From Candidatus Levyibacteriota bacterium (GTDB lineage: Bacteria > Patescibacteriota > Microgenomatia > Levybacterales > UBA12049): a DNA stretch of 5,039 nt. The notes under the pieces are model-generated. The model had not been told where the DNA came from. It saw only the letters and a program-made list of their open reading frames with translations, and made no database searches. The position numbers and the translations under genes were made by a program. Shown piece after piece: positions 1-5,035 of this stretch. The stretch spans positions 1 through 5,039 of the forward strand of contig JACOXV010000033.1 of assembly GCA_016182225.1 (NCBI GenBank), read 5' to 3'. Numbering within the stretch: the first letter of the stretch is position 1; each line of letters opens with the position of its first letter.

Positions 1-11
1 GAAATTCCTAC

Positions 12-41
12 TTGACAATATATGTTCTATTTTGTTATTTT
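12..41 (+). promoter_or_regulatory. Candidate sigma70-type promoter of the HTH gene
   Basis: A perfect -35 hexamer TTGACA (12-17) is followed after 18 nt by TATTTT (36-41), which matches 4 of 6 positions of the -10 consensus. Transcription would start near 48 and give a leader of about 40 nt carrying the inverted repeat at 58-79. A second possibility is the better -10 box TATACT (76-81), only 9 nt from the ATG, but it has no convincing -35. The region is very AT-rich, so chance matches are possible. Confidence 0.4.
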
Positions 42-57
42 GTAGATAATTAGATGA

Positions 58-79
58 TATATTGAATATTATCAATATA
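58..79. promoter_or_regulatory. Inverted repeat, possible operator
   Basis: Two perfect 8-nt arms, TATATTGA (58-65) and TCAATATA (72-79), are separated by 6 nt. The half-site CAATATA occurs again at 16-22, overlapping the -35 hexamer, and the right arm overlaps the alternative -10 box TATACT (76-81). This arrangement would suit binding by a dimeric regulator, possibly the HTH protein encoded just downstream. In such AT-rich DNA a chance palindrome cannot be excluded. Confidence 0.35.
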
Positions 80-90
80 CTCTCGAGCCT

Positions 91-303
91 ATGCCTGAAC
101 AAAGTATATCAATAAACAATCTTCCAGATCTTCTTACAGTACGAGAGGCCGCACAAGTTTTAAGAGTTTCTCCCCTAACATTAAAAAGATGGGGCAAAAG
201 AGGAAAATTACCTGCAATAAGAATTAATTCCCGAGGAGACAGAAGATATAGAAAAGAAGCTATACTTTACCTTTTAGGAATTCAGCTCAAACCAGACGAA
301 TAG
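91..303 (+). CDS. Small excisionase/MerR-type helix-turn-helix protein
   Basis: This 70-residue protein is almost entirely one DNA-binding domain of the excisionase/MerR-like HTH_17 type. Residues 15-26 (LTVREAAQVLRV) form the first helix, residues 27-38 (SPLTLKRWGKRG) the turn and recognition helix, and residues 39-62 the wing, with the typical RRYRKEAI segment at 51-58. There is no effector or catalytic domain, so it is probably a small transcription factor or a DNA-architecture protein. The ATG at 91 is the only reasonable start because the HTH begins about 14 residues later. No Shine-Dalgarno sequence precedes it. The gene stands alone, converging on galT, with repeat copy A downstream on the same strand. 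Excisionase-type HTH proteins can belong to mobile elements, but no integrase or recombinase is visible here. The fold is well supported; the target and role are unknown. Confidence 0.85.
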   Translation: MPEQSISINNLPDLLTVREAAQVLRVSPLTLKRWGKRGKLPAIRINSRGDRRYRKEAILYLLGIQLKPDE

Positions 304-343
304 GCTAAAAGCTAACTTACAGCTAGTAACTTCTAACTACTGA
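304..343. repeat. Imperfect tandem CTAACT-type repeat
   Basis: Directly after the HTH stop codon there are several variants of one short word: CTAACTTAC at 312-320, CTAGTAACTT at 323-332, CTAACTAC at 333-340 and CTGACT at 340-345. The spacing is about 10-11 nt. This looks like a degenerate short tandem array that runs into the start of the palindromic repeat copy A. No function is evident. Confidence 0.35.
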
Positions 344-425
344 CTGCGGGGAACTATCAAAATTTGCGAAGGACGGCAGCCCACGAAGGAAGTCCGAGCA
401 AGTTTTCCGATAGCGACCTCAGCAG
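344..425 (+). repeat. Folded palindromic repeat, copy A (intergenic)
   Basis: This GC-richer segment between two convergent genes folds as an interrupted stem of about 26 pairs: CTGC (344-347) with GCAG (422-425), GGGG (348-351) with CCTC (417-420), CTATC (354-358) with GATAG (409-413), AAAATTTGC (359-367) with GCAAGTTTT (398-406), and GGAC (371-374) with GTCC (392-395), closing a 17-nt loop. The same architecture recurs at 4257-4380, sharing the 12-mer AGCGACCTCAGC (412-423) and the 8-mer GGACGGCA (371-378). G.T pairs (349/419 and 363/402) are wobbles only on the + strand, so that strand is the more likely folded RNA or single-stranded DNA. No U tract follows, so it is not a standard intrinsic terminator, although it could still help end transcription of the convergent genes. 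Confidence 0.75.
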
Positions 426-454
426 CAAAATAAATTAGAGAAATTAGAAATTTT

Positions 455-1315
455 CTAGACTCCCACTTCATAATCCCACTTCTCTTCGCGAGCGCTTTCA
501 CTATCAAGTTCATCAAAATGTCTTTTTATGAATTCAAGCGTTTCCTTGGGATCTTGCGTATTTACTGGAATTTTCGTGCCTATTTCAAAGCCTCCGAGAA
601 CCTTCATTCTGGGAATAAACCTCAAATACCAGTCTGAATCGGGATAGATATAAAAATTGAAAGGAAATTCATGGTGATATCGAAGGGTAAATATCTGAAG
701 AATTTTATAAACAGTTTTTGAAAAATCAGAAAGCTCACCCTCCTCCATGTCGGGGAAAAAGGCTCCTTCTCTTTTCGGCTTTATCCATACCTCATCTGGC
801 CACTCGGATGCCATAGGACAAAATATCTGAAACTGTGAAGTTTCTTTGATTTCTCCCCGCTCAGAAAGATCCGGAAGAGGTGGAATTTCCGCATCTACGT
901 CAAAAGGAATTACCGCAAGCTGTGTATGGGGATGCGTGATGCTCTCCCCTCCTGCCTCTCCATGATTATGAAAAATAAAAACTCTTCCCGAATCTTTATG
1001 TAGAGAAAATCTATTCATGAGAGTCCTGAAAATTTCTATATTTTGATTTAGCGGGAGCTCGTCGAAATTCTTATGATGGTCAGGAGAATGAATTATTACT
1101 TCGTGAATGTCTGCAAAAGGGAAACTGTTTTTTATTACTCTTACCGACCATTTTTCTTTATTTCCAACTCGAAAGACCTCTTCAGATTTTTTCTCCATCC
1201 CCGGACAGAAAGGACAAAATGAGTTATGTTCTTCGTTGTTTGGTCTTTTTGCTCTTTTGGGAGCAGAGATAATCCACCTTCCGCGGCTATCTTTTAAGAA
1301 ATTAAAATCGGGCAT
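455..1315 (-). CDS. galT: GalT-like hexose-1-phosphate uridylyltransferase
   Basis: This protein belongs to the galactose-1-phosphate uridylyltransferase branch of the HIT superfamily. The family exchanges UMP between UDP-glucose and galactose 1-phosphate through a uridylyl-histidine intermediate (Leloir pathway, cytoplasm). The catalytic set is visible: the zinc motif CPFC (C34, C37), SPDH with probable zinc ligand H80, and THPHTQ (127-132) with zinc ligand H128, nucleophile H130 and Q132, matching H164, H166 and Q168 of E. coli GalT. The N-terminal GRWIISAPKRAKRP resembles the usual substrate-binding stretch, and the C-terminal half keeps the GGFE motif (241-244). At 286 residues it is shorter than the roughly 350 of E. 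coli GalT, so its substrate may differ and it could act on another sugar or nucleotide. The ATG start at 1315 has no Shine-Dalgarno sequence; a possible promoter lies 7 nt upstream. The gene is divergent from the GT4 pair, consistent with sugar-nucleotide supply. Confidence 0.85.
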   Translation of the reverse strand: MPDFNFLKDSRGRWIISAPKRAKRPNNEEHNSFCPFCPGMEKKSEEVFRVGNKEKWSVRVIKNSFPFADIHEVIIHSPDHHKNFDELPLNQNIEIFRTLMNRFSLHKDSGRVFIFHNHGEAGGESITHPHTQLAVIPFDVDAEIPPLPDLSERGEIKETSQFQIFCPMASEWPDEVWIKPKREGAFFPDMEEGELSDFSKTVYKILQIFTLRYHHEFPFNFYIYPDSDWYLRFIPRMKVLGGFEIGTKIPVNTQDPKETLEFIKRHFDELDSESAREEKWDYEVGV

Positions 1316-1322
1316 TAATTTT

Positions 1323-1350
1323 AGTTTAGGATATTTTTCAAAAAAATCAA
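1323..1350 (-). promoter_or_regulatory. Candidate galT promoter, leaderless spacing
   Basis: Read on the minus strand, TTGATT (1350-1345) and TAAACT (1328-1323) are 16 nt apart, each matching 4 of 6 consensus positions. The -10 box ends only 7 nt before the galT ATG, so transcription would start at or next to the start codon. The -35 overlaps the palindrome CAAAATTTTG (1348-1357), which could be an operator or chance. Support is moderate because the region is AT-rich. Confidence 0.35.
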
Positions 1351-1436
1351 AATTTTGCCTTTTAATAATGACTATTTACTATTTTGATCCAGGGTGATAT
1401 ATTTGTCGAAATAAATTTTAAGAAATATTGGGAAAT

Positions 1437-1465
1437 TTGTATTAGTTACCGCTTACTTATATAAT
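1437..1465 (+). promoter_or_regulatory. Promoter of the GT4 gene pair
   Basis: A perfect -10 hexamer TATAAT (1460-1465) lies 17 nt after TTGTAT (1437-1442), which matches 4 of 6 -35 positions. Transcription should start near 1472. This places the upstream TTG codon at 1467 outside the transcript and leaves only a few nucleotides before the ATG at 1476, suggesting a leaderless or near-leaderless mRNA. Confidence 0.55.
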
Positions 1466-1475
1466 TTTGAGGGAT

Positions 1476-2747
1476 ATGAAAAAAACAAAAAAACAAATCA
1501 GAAGGGTTGCTATGCTCAATCCGCAAGGCTATGTACAGGATCCTGCTCCCTTGGGAAAAACAGACACAGGAGGCCAAACCCTTTATGTTCTACAGCTTTC
1601 TAAGGCTCTTGCCAAAAAGAATATTAAAGTAGATATAATCACGCGCCAGTTTGATAACCAGCCGGAAGAAGAGAAAATCGCCGAAAATGTCAAGATCATT
1701 AGAATCAAGGCCGGCGGAAACTCATTTATACAAAAAGAGAAGCTCTATGAGGTCATGCCCGATTTTGTAGATAATCTGATGATATCTATGCAGAAAAGGA
1801 GAAAGGAATATGACATTATTCACTCGCACTACTGGGACGGAGGCTACGCGGGGAATTTACTCTCTAAAATGCTTGATGTTCCCCATGTTCATACCCCCCA
1901 CTCTCTGGGCAAGCTTAAAAAGGTTGAGATGATGGCCGTAGAAGAACTTCCTCTTCAAAGACTTAAACCAATGTATAGGTATCACGTAAGAATTGCGATC
2001 GAACAGCAGATTATAAACAAAGCCGATGCGGTAGTAGTTATCTGCGAGACGTCAAGGATTCAGATTCTTCAGCATTATCTGATTGAGTTTGAGAAGTTAC
2101 AAGTTATTTATCCGGGTATCGAAACAGATGTATTTAAGCCTCAGAAAAACGGTGAGGATAAAAGAATTAAGCTCGAGCCAAATTCAATACTCACAGTCTC
2201 AAGGCTGGTGCCTGCAAAAGGAATCGACAGGCTTATTGACGCTTTGGCTCTTTTGAAAAATAAAACGCCATTTCACCTTTATATTGGCGGAGATACGCTT
2301 GAATACGGAAAGTCGGATGAAGAAGTTCAGGCGGGAAAACAAATCCAGGCACAAATCAAGAAATATAAATTGGAAAAGCTCGTAACTTTCCTGGGCATGC
2401 TCCCCCACGACACTGTCCTTCCTGCTTATTACCGCGCAGCCGATGTATTTGTCCTTCCTGCTAGATATGAGCCTTTTGGTTTGACTACTCTTGAAGCAAT
2501 GGCATCTGGCACTGCTTCGATAGTCTCAAATGTTGCCGGAAGCCGCGAAGTAATAATTGACGGATTAAACGGCTTCCTGGTCGATACGCATGATAGGAAA
2601 AAATTGGCAGAGTATGTATCAAATTTACTAAAAGATGCTAAACTAAATAAGAAGGTGTCCCAAAACGCAGCATTTACTGTTCAAGAGCACTATTCTTGGG
2701 ATAAGATCGTTGAACAGTTCATAAAGCTTTATAAGGGCTTATTATGA
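1476..2747 (+). CDS. GT4 glycosyltransferase, sucrose-phosphate-synthase/MshA-like
   Basis: This is a retaining, GT-B-fold glycosyltransferase of family GT4 that transfers a sugar from a nucleotide donor in the cytoplasm. In the 423-residue form starting at the ATG, the N-terminal domain carries LGKTDTGGQ (26-34), the acceptor-side loop typical of sucrose-phosphate synthase, sucrose synthase and MshA. It also has HSHYWDGG (116-123) and HTPHSLGK (H142). The C-terminal domain has the phosphate-binding pair R243 and K248 in SRLVPAKG, and the E-x7-E motif EPFGLTTLE (E332, E340). There is no C-terminal sucrose phosphatase domain and no transmembrane segment. I prefer ATG 1476 to TTG 1467 because the TATAAT box ends at 1465; the TTG would add three residues. 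GAGG at 1469-1472 is too close to the ATG to be a good ribosome site. The gene overlaps the next GT4 gene by 4 bp. Exact donor and acceptor are undetermined; sucrose phosphate, another disaccharide or a glycan are all possible. Confidence 0.88.
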   Translation: MKKTKKQIRRVAMLNPQGYVQDPAPLGKTDTGGQTLYVLQLSKALAKKNIKVDIITRQFDNQPEEEKIAENVKIIRIKAGGNSFIQKEKLYEVMPDFVDNLMISMQKRRKEYDIIHSHYWDGGYAGNLLSKMLDVPHVHTPHSLGKLKKVEMMAVEELPLQRLKPMYRYHVRIAIEQQIINKADAVVVICETSRIQILQHYLIEFEKLQVIYPGIETDVFKPQKNGEDKRIKLEPNSILTVSRLVPAKGIDRLIDALALLKNKTPFHLYIGGDTLEYGKSDEEVQAGKQIQAQIKKYKLEKLVTFLGMLPHDTVLPAYYRAADVFVLPARYEPFGLTTLEAMASGTASIVSNVAGSREVIIDGLNGFLVDTHDRKKLAEYVSNLLKDAKLNKKVSQNAAFTVQEHYSWDKIVEQFIKLYKGLL

Positions 2748-3934
2748 AATTAGCCGTCATCGGAAACTTTGATAAGGAAATTAGTCCAAATTCCAAGGGA
2801 GGTACCGAGCTTTTTACTTATAGCCTTGTCCGCGGACTGATCTCCAAACCCTCAATTGAATCGATTATTGTATTTGGTGTTGGCAGAAATCATTTTGAAG
2901 ATAAGAAAGTTACATTTATCCCGCTCCTTCAGGAAGAAAGGGTTGAGTTTACCAATCATAATGAATTCTTGAGAAAGCTCTCAGTCGGGCGTGAGGATTT
3001 TGATGCGGAGCTAAGATTTGGGATCGCGAGTAAGATTACAAAGCTGATGCAAAAGGTGGAGGTTGATCTGATTCACGACAATTCAACTTCTCTTGTATTT
3101 ACCTCTTTAACAGAGCTCCTACCCGCACCGATAATTACAACGCTTCACACAAATGTAATGAGTCCCAGTATTATGATTCCATACTATCTTGGATTATTGC
3201 ATCAGCCCTCCTCAAAACAGTTTTTCGTCTCAATCGCCAACCACCAGAAGAAATTCGCCCAGGAAAATAACATTCATCTTAATATTTTCCAAACTGTTTA
3301 TAACGGGCTTGATATATCTGGTATAAACCTTAAGACCGATACTTCCAACCAGGCCCACGGTCTTTGGCTAGGCAGAGTAAAGAGAAAGCATAACAAAGGA
3401 CTAAAAGAGACTGTCTTAGTAGCCAAGGAGTTCAAGAAAGATATAAATATAGTTGCCCAGGTTGATGATAAGGAATACTATGCCGAAGAGATAGAGCCTA
3501 ATCTTAGCAGTAATACCCATTTGATCCCCGAGCCGAAAACAGTTACGGAAAAAAACAACCTCTATGCAAAATCCGGCTATTTTATCTATCCTGTTCAGTG
3601 GGAGGAACCGTTTGGCCTGGTTTTCCTGGAAGCCATGGCAGCAGGAACTCCGGTAATTGCTTTTGCTAAAGGTGCTGTTTGCGAGGTCATTGCAGATGGA
3701 AAAACCGGTTTTATTGTTAACTCCTCCGTTGACGACATCAGGGGCGATTGGATTACCAAAAAAACCGGCCTTGAAGGTCTAAACGAAGCAATTGAGCGTA
3801 TTCAGTCGATGTCCAGCGAGGAATATGTGGCTATGAGGCAAGCTTGTAGAAAACATGTTGAAGATAACTTTACGATAGACAAAATGGTGGACGGTTACGA
3901 AGAAGTTTACAAAAAGATTCTAAATCAAGTTTGA
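2744..3934 (+). CDS. GT4 family glycosyltransferase, second of the pair
   Basis: This 396-residue GT-B protein of family GT4 opens with MKLAVIGNF and the glycine-rich loop SKGGTELF (17-24), a common nucleotide-sugar glycosyltransferase N-terminus. LHTN (H135) matches the histidine at the end of the N-domain core. R211 and K218 in LGRVKRKHNKG are the likely donor-phosphate binders. EPFGLVFLE (E288, E296) is the E-x7-E motif, followed by AMAAGTPVIA, typical of the family. No signal peptide or membrane segment is seen. Its ATG overlaps the stop of the upstream GT4 gene (ATGA, 2744-2747), and AAGGG (2733-2737) lies 6 nt before it, so coupled translation is likely. It converges on the WecG-type gene with only 5 bp between stop codons. 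It differs clearly from its partner in the N-domain, so the pair probably performs different transfers rather than being a recent duplication. Donor and acceptor cannot be read from the sequence. Confidence 0.87.
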   Translation: MKLAVIGNFDKEISPNSKGGTELFTYSLVRGLISKPSIESIIVFGVGRNHFEDKKVTFIPLLQEERVEFTNHNEFLRKLSVGREDFDAELRFGIASKITKLMQKVEVDLIHDNSTSLVFTSLTELLPAPIITTLHTNVMSPSIMIPYYLGLLHQPSSKQFFVSIANHQKKFAQENNIHLNIFQTVYNGLDISGINLKTDTSNQAHGLWLGRVKRKHNKGLKETVLVAKEFKKDINIVAQVDDKEYYAEEIEPNLSSNTHLIPEPKTVTEKNNLYAKSGYFIYPVQWEEPFGLVFLEAMAAGTPVIAFAKGAVCEVIADGKTGFIVNSSVDDIRGDWITKKTGLEGLNEAIERIQSMSSEEYVAMRQACRKHVEDNFTIDKMVDGYEEVYKKILNQV

Positions 3935-3939
3935 AATAA

Positions 3940-4812
3940 TTATCGGTCAAACAACCTCTCTTTAATAACTAATATCACAAAAGATATCAGAGATAGCTGC
4001 CTCTTCCATCTCCAGGGTTGGATCATGAGACGGAATAACCATTCAAGCCCGATTTTTCGAATCCAAACCGGTGCGCGGCGGACTTCGCCTGAAATAAAAT
4101 CAAATGCTCCTCCTACTCCTATAGCAACTTTAACATCAATCTTGGCCAGATTTTCCGCTATCCAAATCTCCTGTTTGGGCGATCCCAGTGCGACAAATAA
4201 GATATCACAAGACAATGATTGATGACCTGCCTGCCGGCAAGGCAGGTTGATGATTTTCGGGCGCGGGGAGCTGGCAAAATTTTCGCTGGACGGCAAGCGC
4301 AGCCGCGAAGGGACATGAGGACCTAGCCGAGCGAGCGGAGCGTGTCCAAGAAAATTTTCGTCAGCGACCTCAGCGCCCGATTCTAATGGCCATTCTTCCA
4401 CTGCGAATGCCACCTTCAATCCGGGGTATTTTTGAGTCAAGCGCTCGGCCGATCGAAGTGCTACGTTTTGCCTTCCACCAAAAAAGCCCACCGTTATAGG
4501 CTTTCCCGCTACCTCCTTGCATAGATTTTCTAGTAATTCAACACCCGGTACCCTCTCTCTTAGCGGAACTCCTAGCATTTTTCCCGCCCACGTGATCCCA
4601 ACGCTGTCCGGCAAGGCTAATTTTGCTTCATTTATTATCTTTTTGTAGGCTGGGTTCTTCTTGGCAAGCATGAATATTTCGGTGTTAGGAGTTATCACAT
4701 AGTACTTTTTGGTGTTGTTTTGTAGACTTGTATAAATAAACTTAAGGACTTTTTCTAAGCTTACGTCCGATAGTTTAATTCCAAGTAGTTTTTTTTTGTT
4801 TATTTCTTCCAT
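3940..4812 (-). CDS. WecG/TagA/CpsF-type glycosyltransferase with palindromic insertion
   Basis: This is a GT26 (WecG/TagA/CpsF) enzyme; the family transfers a sugar such as N-acetylmannosamine or its uronic acid to a lipid-pyrophosphate-linked sugar during surface polymer assembly at the inner membrane face. Visible motifs are VITPNTE (39-45, T41), LPDSVG (67-72, with the conserved catalytic Asp at 69), RVPG (87-90), FFGGRQNVA (110-118), ALGSPKQEIW (208-217), GVGGAFDFISG (232-242) and RRAPVWIRKIGLEWLFRL (245-262). The hydrophobic C-terminal tail (residues 274-283) could aid membrane contact. At 290 residues it exceeds the roughly 240-250 I expect. The excess lies at residues 145-199, between strand KVAFAVEE and DILFVALG, and is encoded by repeat copy B and the LPCRQAG palindrome. 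The core motifs are intact and the frame is open, so it may still function with an extended loop. No Shine-Dalgarno sequence precedes the ATG; a weak TTTAAT -10-like box ends 12 nt upstream. A sequencing frameshift inside the insertion cannot be ruled out. Confidence 0.85.
   Translation of the reverse strand: MEEINKKKLLGIKLSDVSLEKVLKFIYTSLQNNTKKYYVITPNTEIFMLAKKNPAYKKIINEAKLALPDSVGITWAGKMLGVPLRERVPGVELLENLCKEVAGKPITVGFFGGRQNVALRSAERLTQKYPGLKVAFAVEEWPLESGAEVADENFLGHAPLARLGPHVPSRLRLPSSENFASSPRPKIINLPCRQAGHQSLSCDILFVALGSPKQEIWIAENLAKIDVKVAIGVGGAFDFISGEVRRAPVWIRKIGLEWLFRLMIQPWRWKRQLSLISFVILVIKERLFDR
4219..4253. repeat. LPCRQAG palindrome flanked by 7-nt direct repeats
   Basis: The core at 4226-4246 is a near-perfect palindrome: CCTGCC-TGCC pairs with GGCA-A-GGCAGG, 10 base pairs with one bulged A and essentially no loop. 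Exact copies of TTGATGA abut both ends (4219-4225 and 4247-4253), like a target-site duplication. Within the WecG-type gene it encodes LPCRQAG (residues 190-196). From memory this palindrome and peptide recur widely in Patescibacteria genomes. One core plus one flank is 28 nt, not a multiple of three, so the frame must have been balanced by another change, probably at the neighbouring copy B. Confidence 0.75.
4257..4380 (+). repeat. Folded palindromic repeat, copy B (inside the WecG-type gene)
   Basis: The ends TCGGGCGC (4257-4264) and GCGCCCGA (4373-4380) are a perfect 8-bp inverted repeat. Inside, GGGG (4265-4268) pairs with CCTC (4368-4371), CTGGC (4271-4275) with GTCAG (4360-4364), AAAATTTTC (4276-4284) with GAAAATTTT (4350-4358), and GGAC (4288-4291) with GTCC (4344-4347). 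The apical part (4292-4343) is about 35 nt longer than in copy A and contains the GAGCGAGCGGAGCG stretch (4329-4342). The segment is much richer in G and C than the surrounding gene. It lies antisense to the gene and encodes residues 145-186 without a stop. No direct repeat convincingly flanks it. Confidence 0.78.
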
Positions 4813-4843
4813 AATTACTACAAGATTAAAATTACAAGAACAA

Positions 4844-5005
4844 TCAACTATTTTTTAAATTGTTTTGAGCAAAAATCGTATCCGCCATACTTAAAGCAAA
4901 ACCTTCCTTCGCTACTCCAAAATAGGTTGATCTATCGACTTTTTTAATGACCAATACTATAAATCTATTTGTTTGTGAAAGAAGTGTGTTTATTTGATTT
5001 TTCAC
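4844..5005 (-). CDS. Possible 53-residue hypothetical protein
   Basis: A minus-strand frame opens at GTG (5005-5003) and ends at TGA (4846-4844), 31 bp upstream of the WecG-type gene on the same strand. It reads VKNQINTLLSQTNRF at the start and ends FALSMADTIFAQNNLKNS. An in-frame TAA lies seven codons upstream of the GTG, so the frame is complete in the window. No Shine-Dalgarno sequence is present; TATTAT (5036-5031) could be a -10 box. I recognise no family and see no signal peptide. The amino-acid mix is protein-like, but the length is short enough to be chance in a spacer, or it may be the remnant of a larger gene. If real it may share a transcript with the WecG-type gene. Confidence 0.3.
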   Translation of the reverse strand: MKNQINTLLSQTNRFIVLVIKKVDRSTYFGVAKEGFALSMADTIFAQNNLKNS

Positions 5006-5029
5006 GGAATTGGTTATTGAAAATTAATC

Positions 5030-5035
5030 TATAAT
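5030..5035 (+). promoter_or_regulatory. Possible -10 box for a plus-strand gene beyond the window
   Basis: A perfect TATAAT lies a few bases from the right edge, in AT-rich DNA upstream of the minus-strand genes. By analogy with the other promoters here, a start codon would be expected just past the end of the window. No good -35 hexamer is seen at 16-18 nt, so this is weak. Confidence 0.25.

Noticed and set aside
344..425. Copy A as an intrinsic terminator
   Set aside because: A stable stem is present, but no T tract follows on either strand at the proper distance (AAAATAAAT follows on +).
304..454. CRISPR array or tRNA in the GC-richer intergenic region
   Set aside because: There are no regular direct repeats with spacers, and the fold is a single interrupted hairpin without cloverleaf arms or a CCA end.
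445..457. Palindrome TAGAAATTTTCTA at the galT stop codon
   Set aside because: It is short, AT-only apart from one G and one C, and lacks a T tract, so it is not convincing as a terminator or site.
1107..1397. 96-codon plus-strand open frame
   Set aside because: It lies mostly antisense to galT, whose catalytic motifs are clear, and shows no recognisable protein pattern.
2199..2408. 69-codon minus-strand open frame
   Set aside because: It is antisense to the conserved C-terminal domain of the first GT4 gene and looks like a shadow of it.
1476..3934. Alternative genetic code with UGA as glycine
   Set aside because: Both GT4 genes end naturally at TGA at the expected length of the family, and no conserved glycine is encoded by TGA.
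4025..4222. 65-codon plus-strand open frame
   Set aside because: It is the reverse of the conserved PKQE and GVGGAFDFISG region of the WecG-type gene, with no start signal or family features.
4252..4382. GATT on both sides of copy B as a target-site duplication
   Set aside because: It is only 4 nt, overlaps the terminal inverted repeat, and does not give a length consistent with frame, so it is likely chance.
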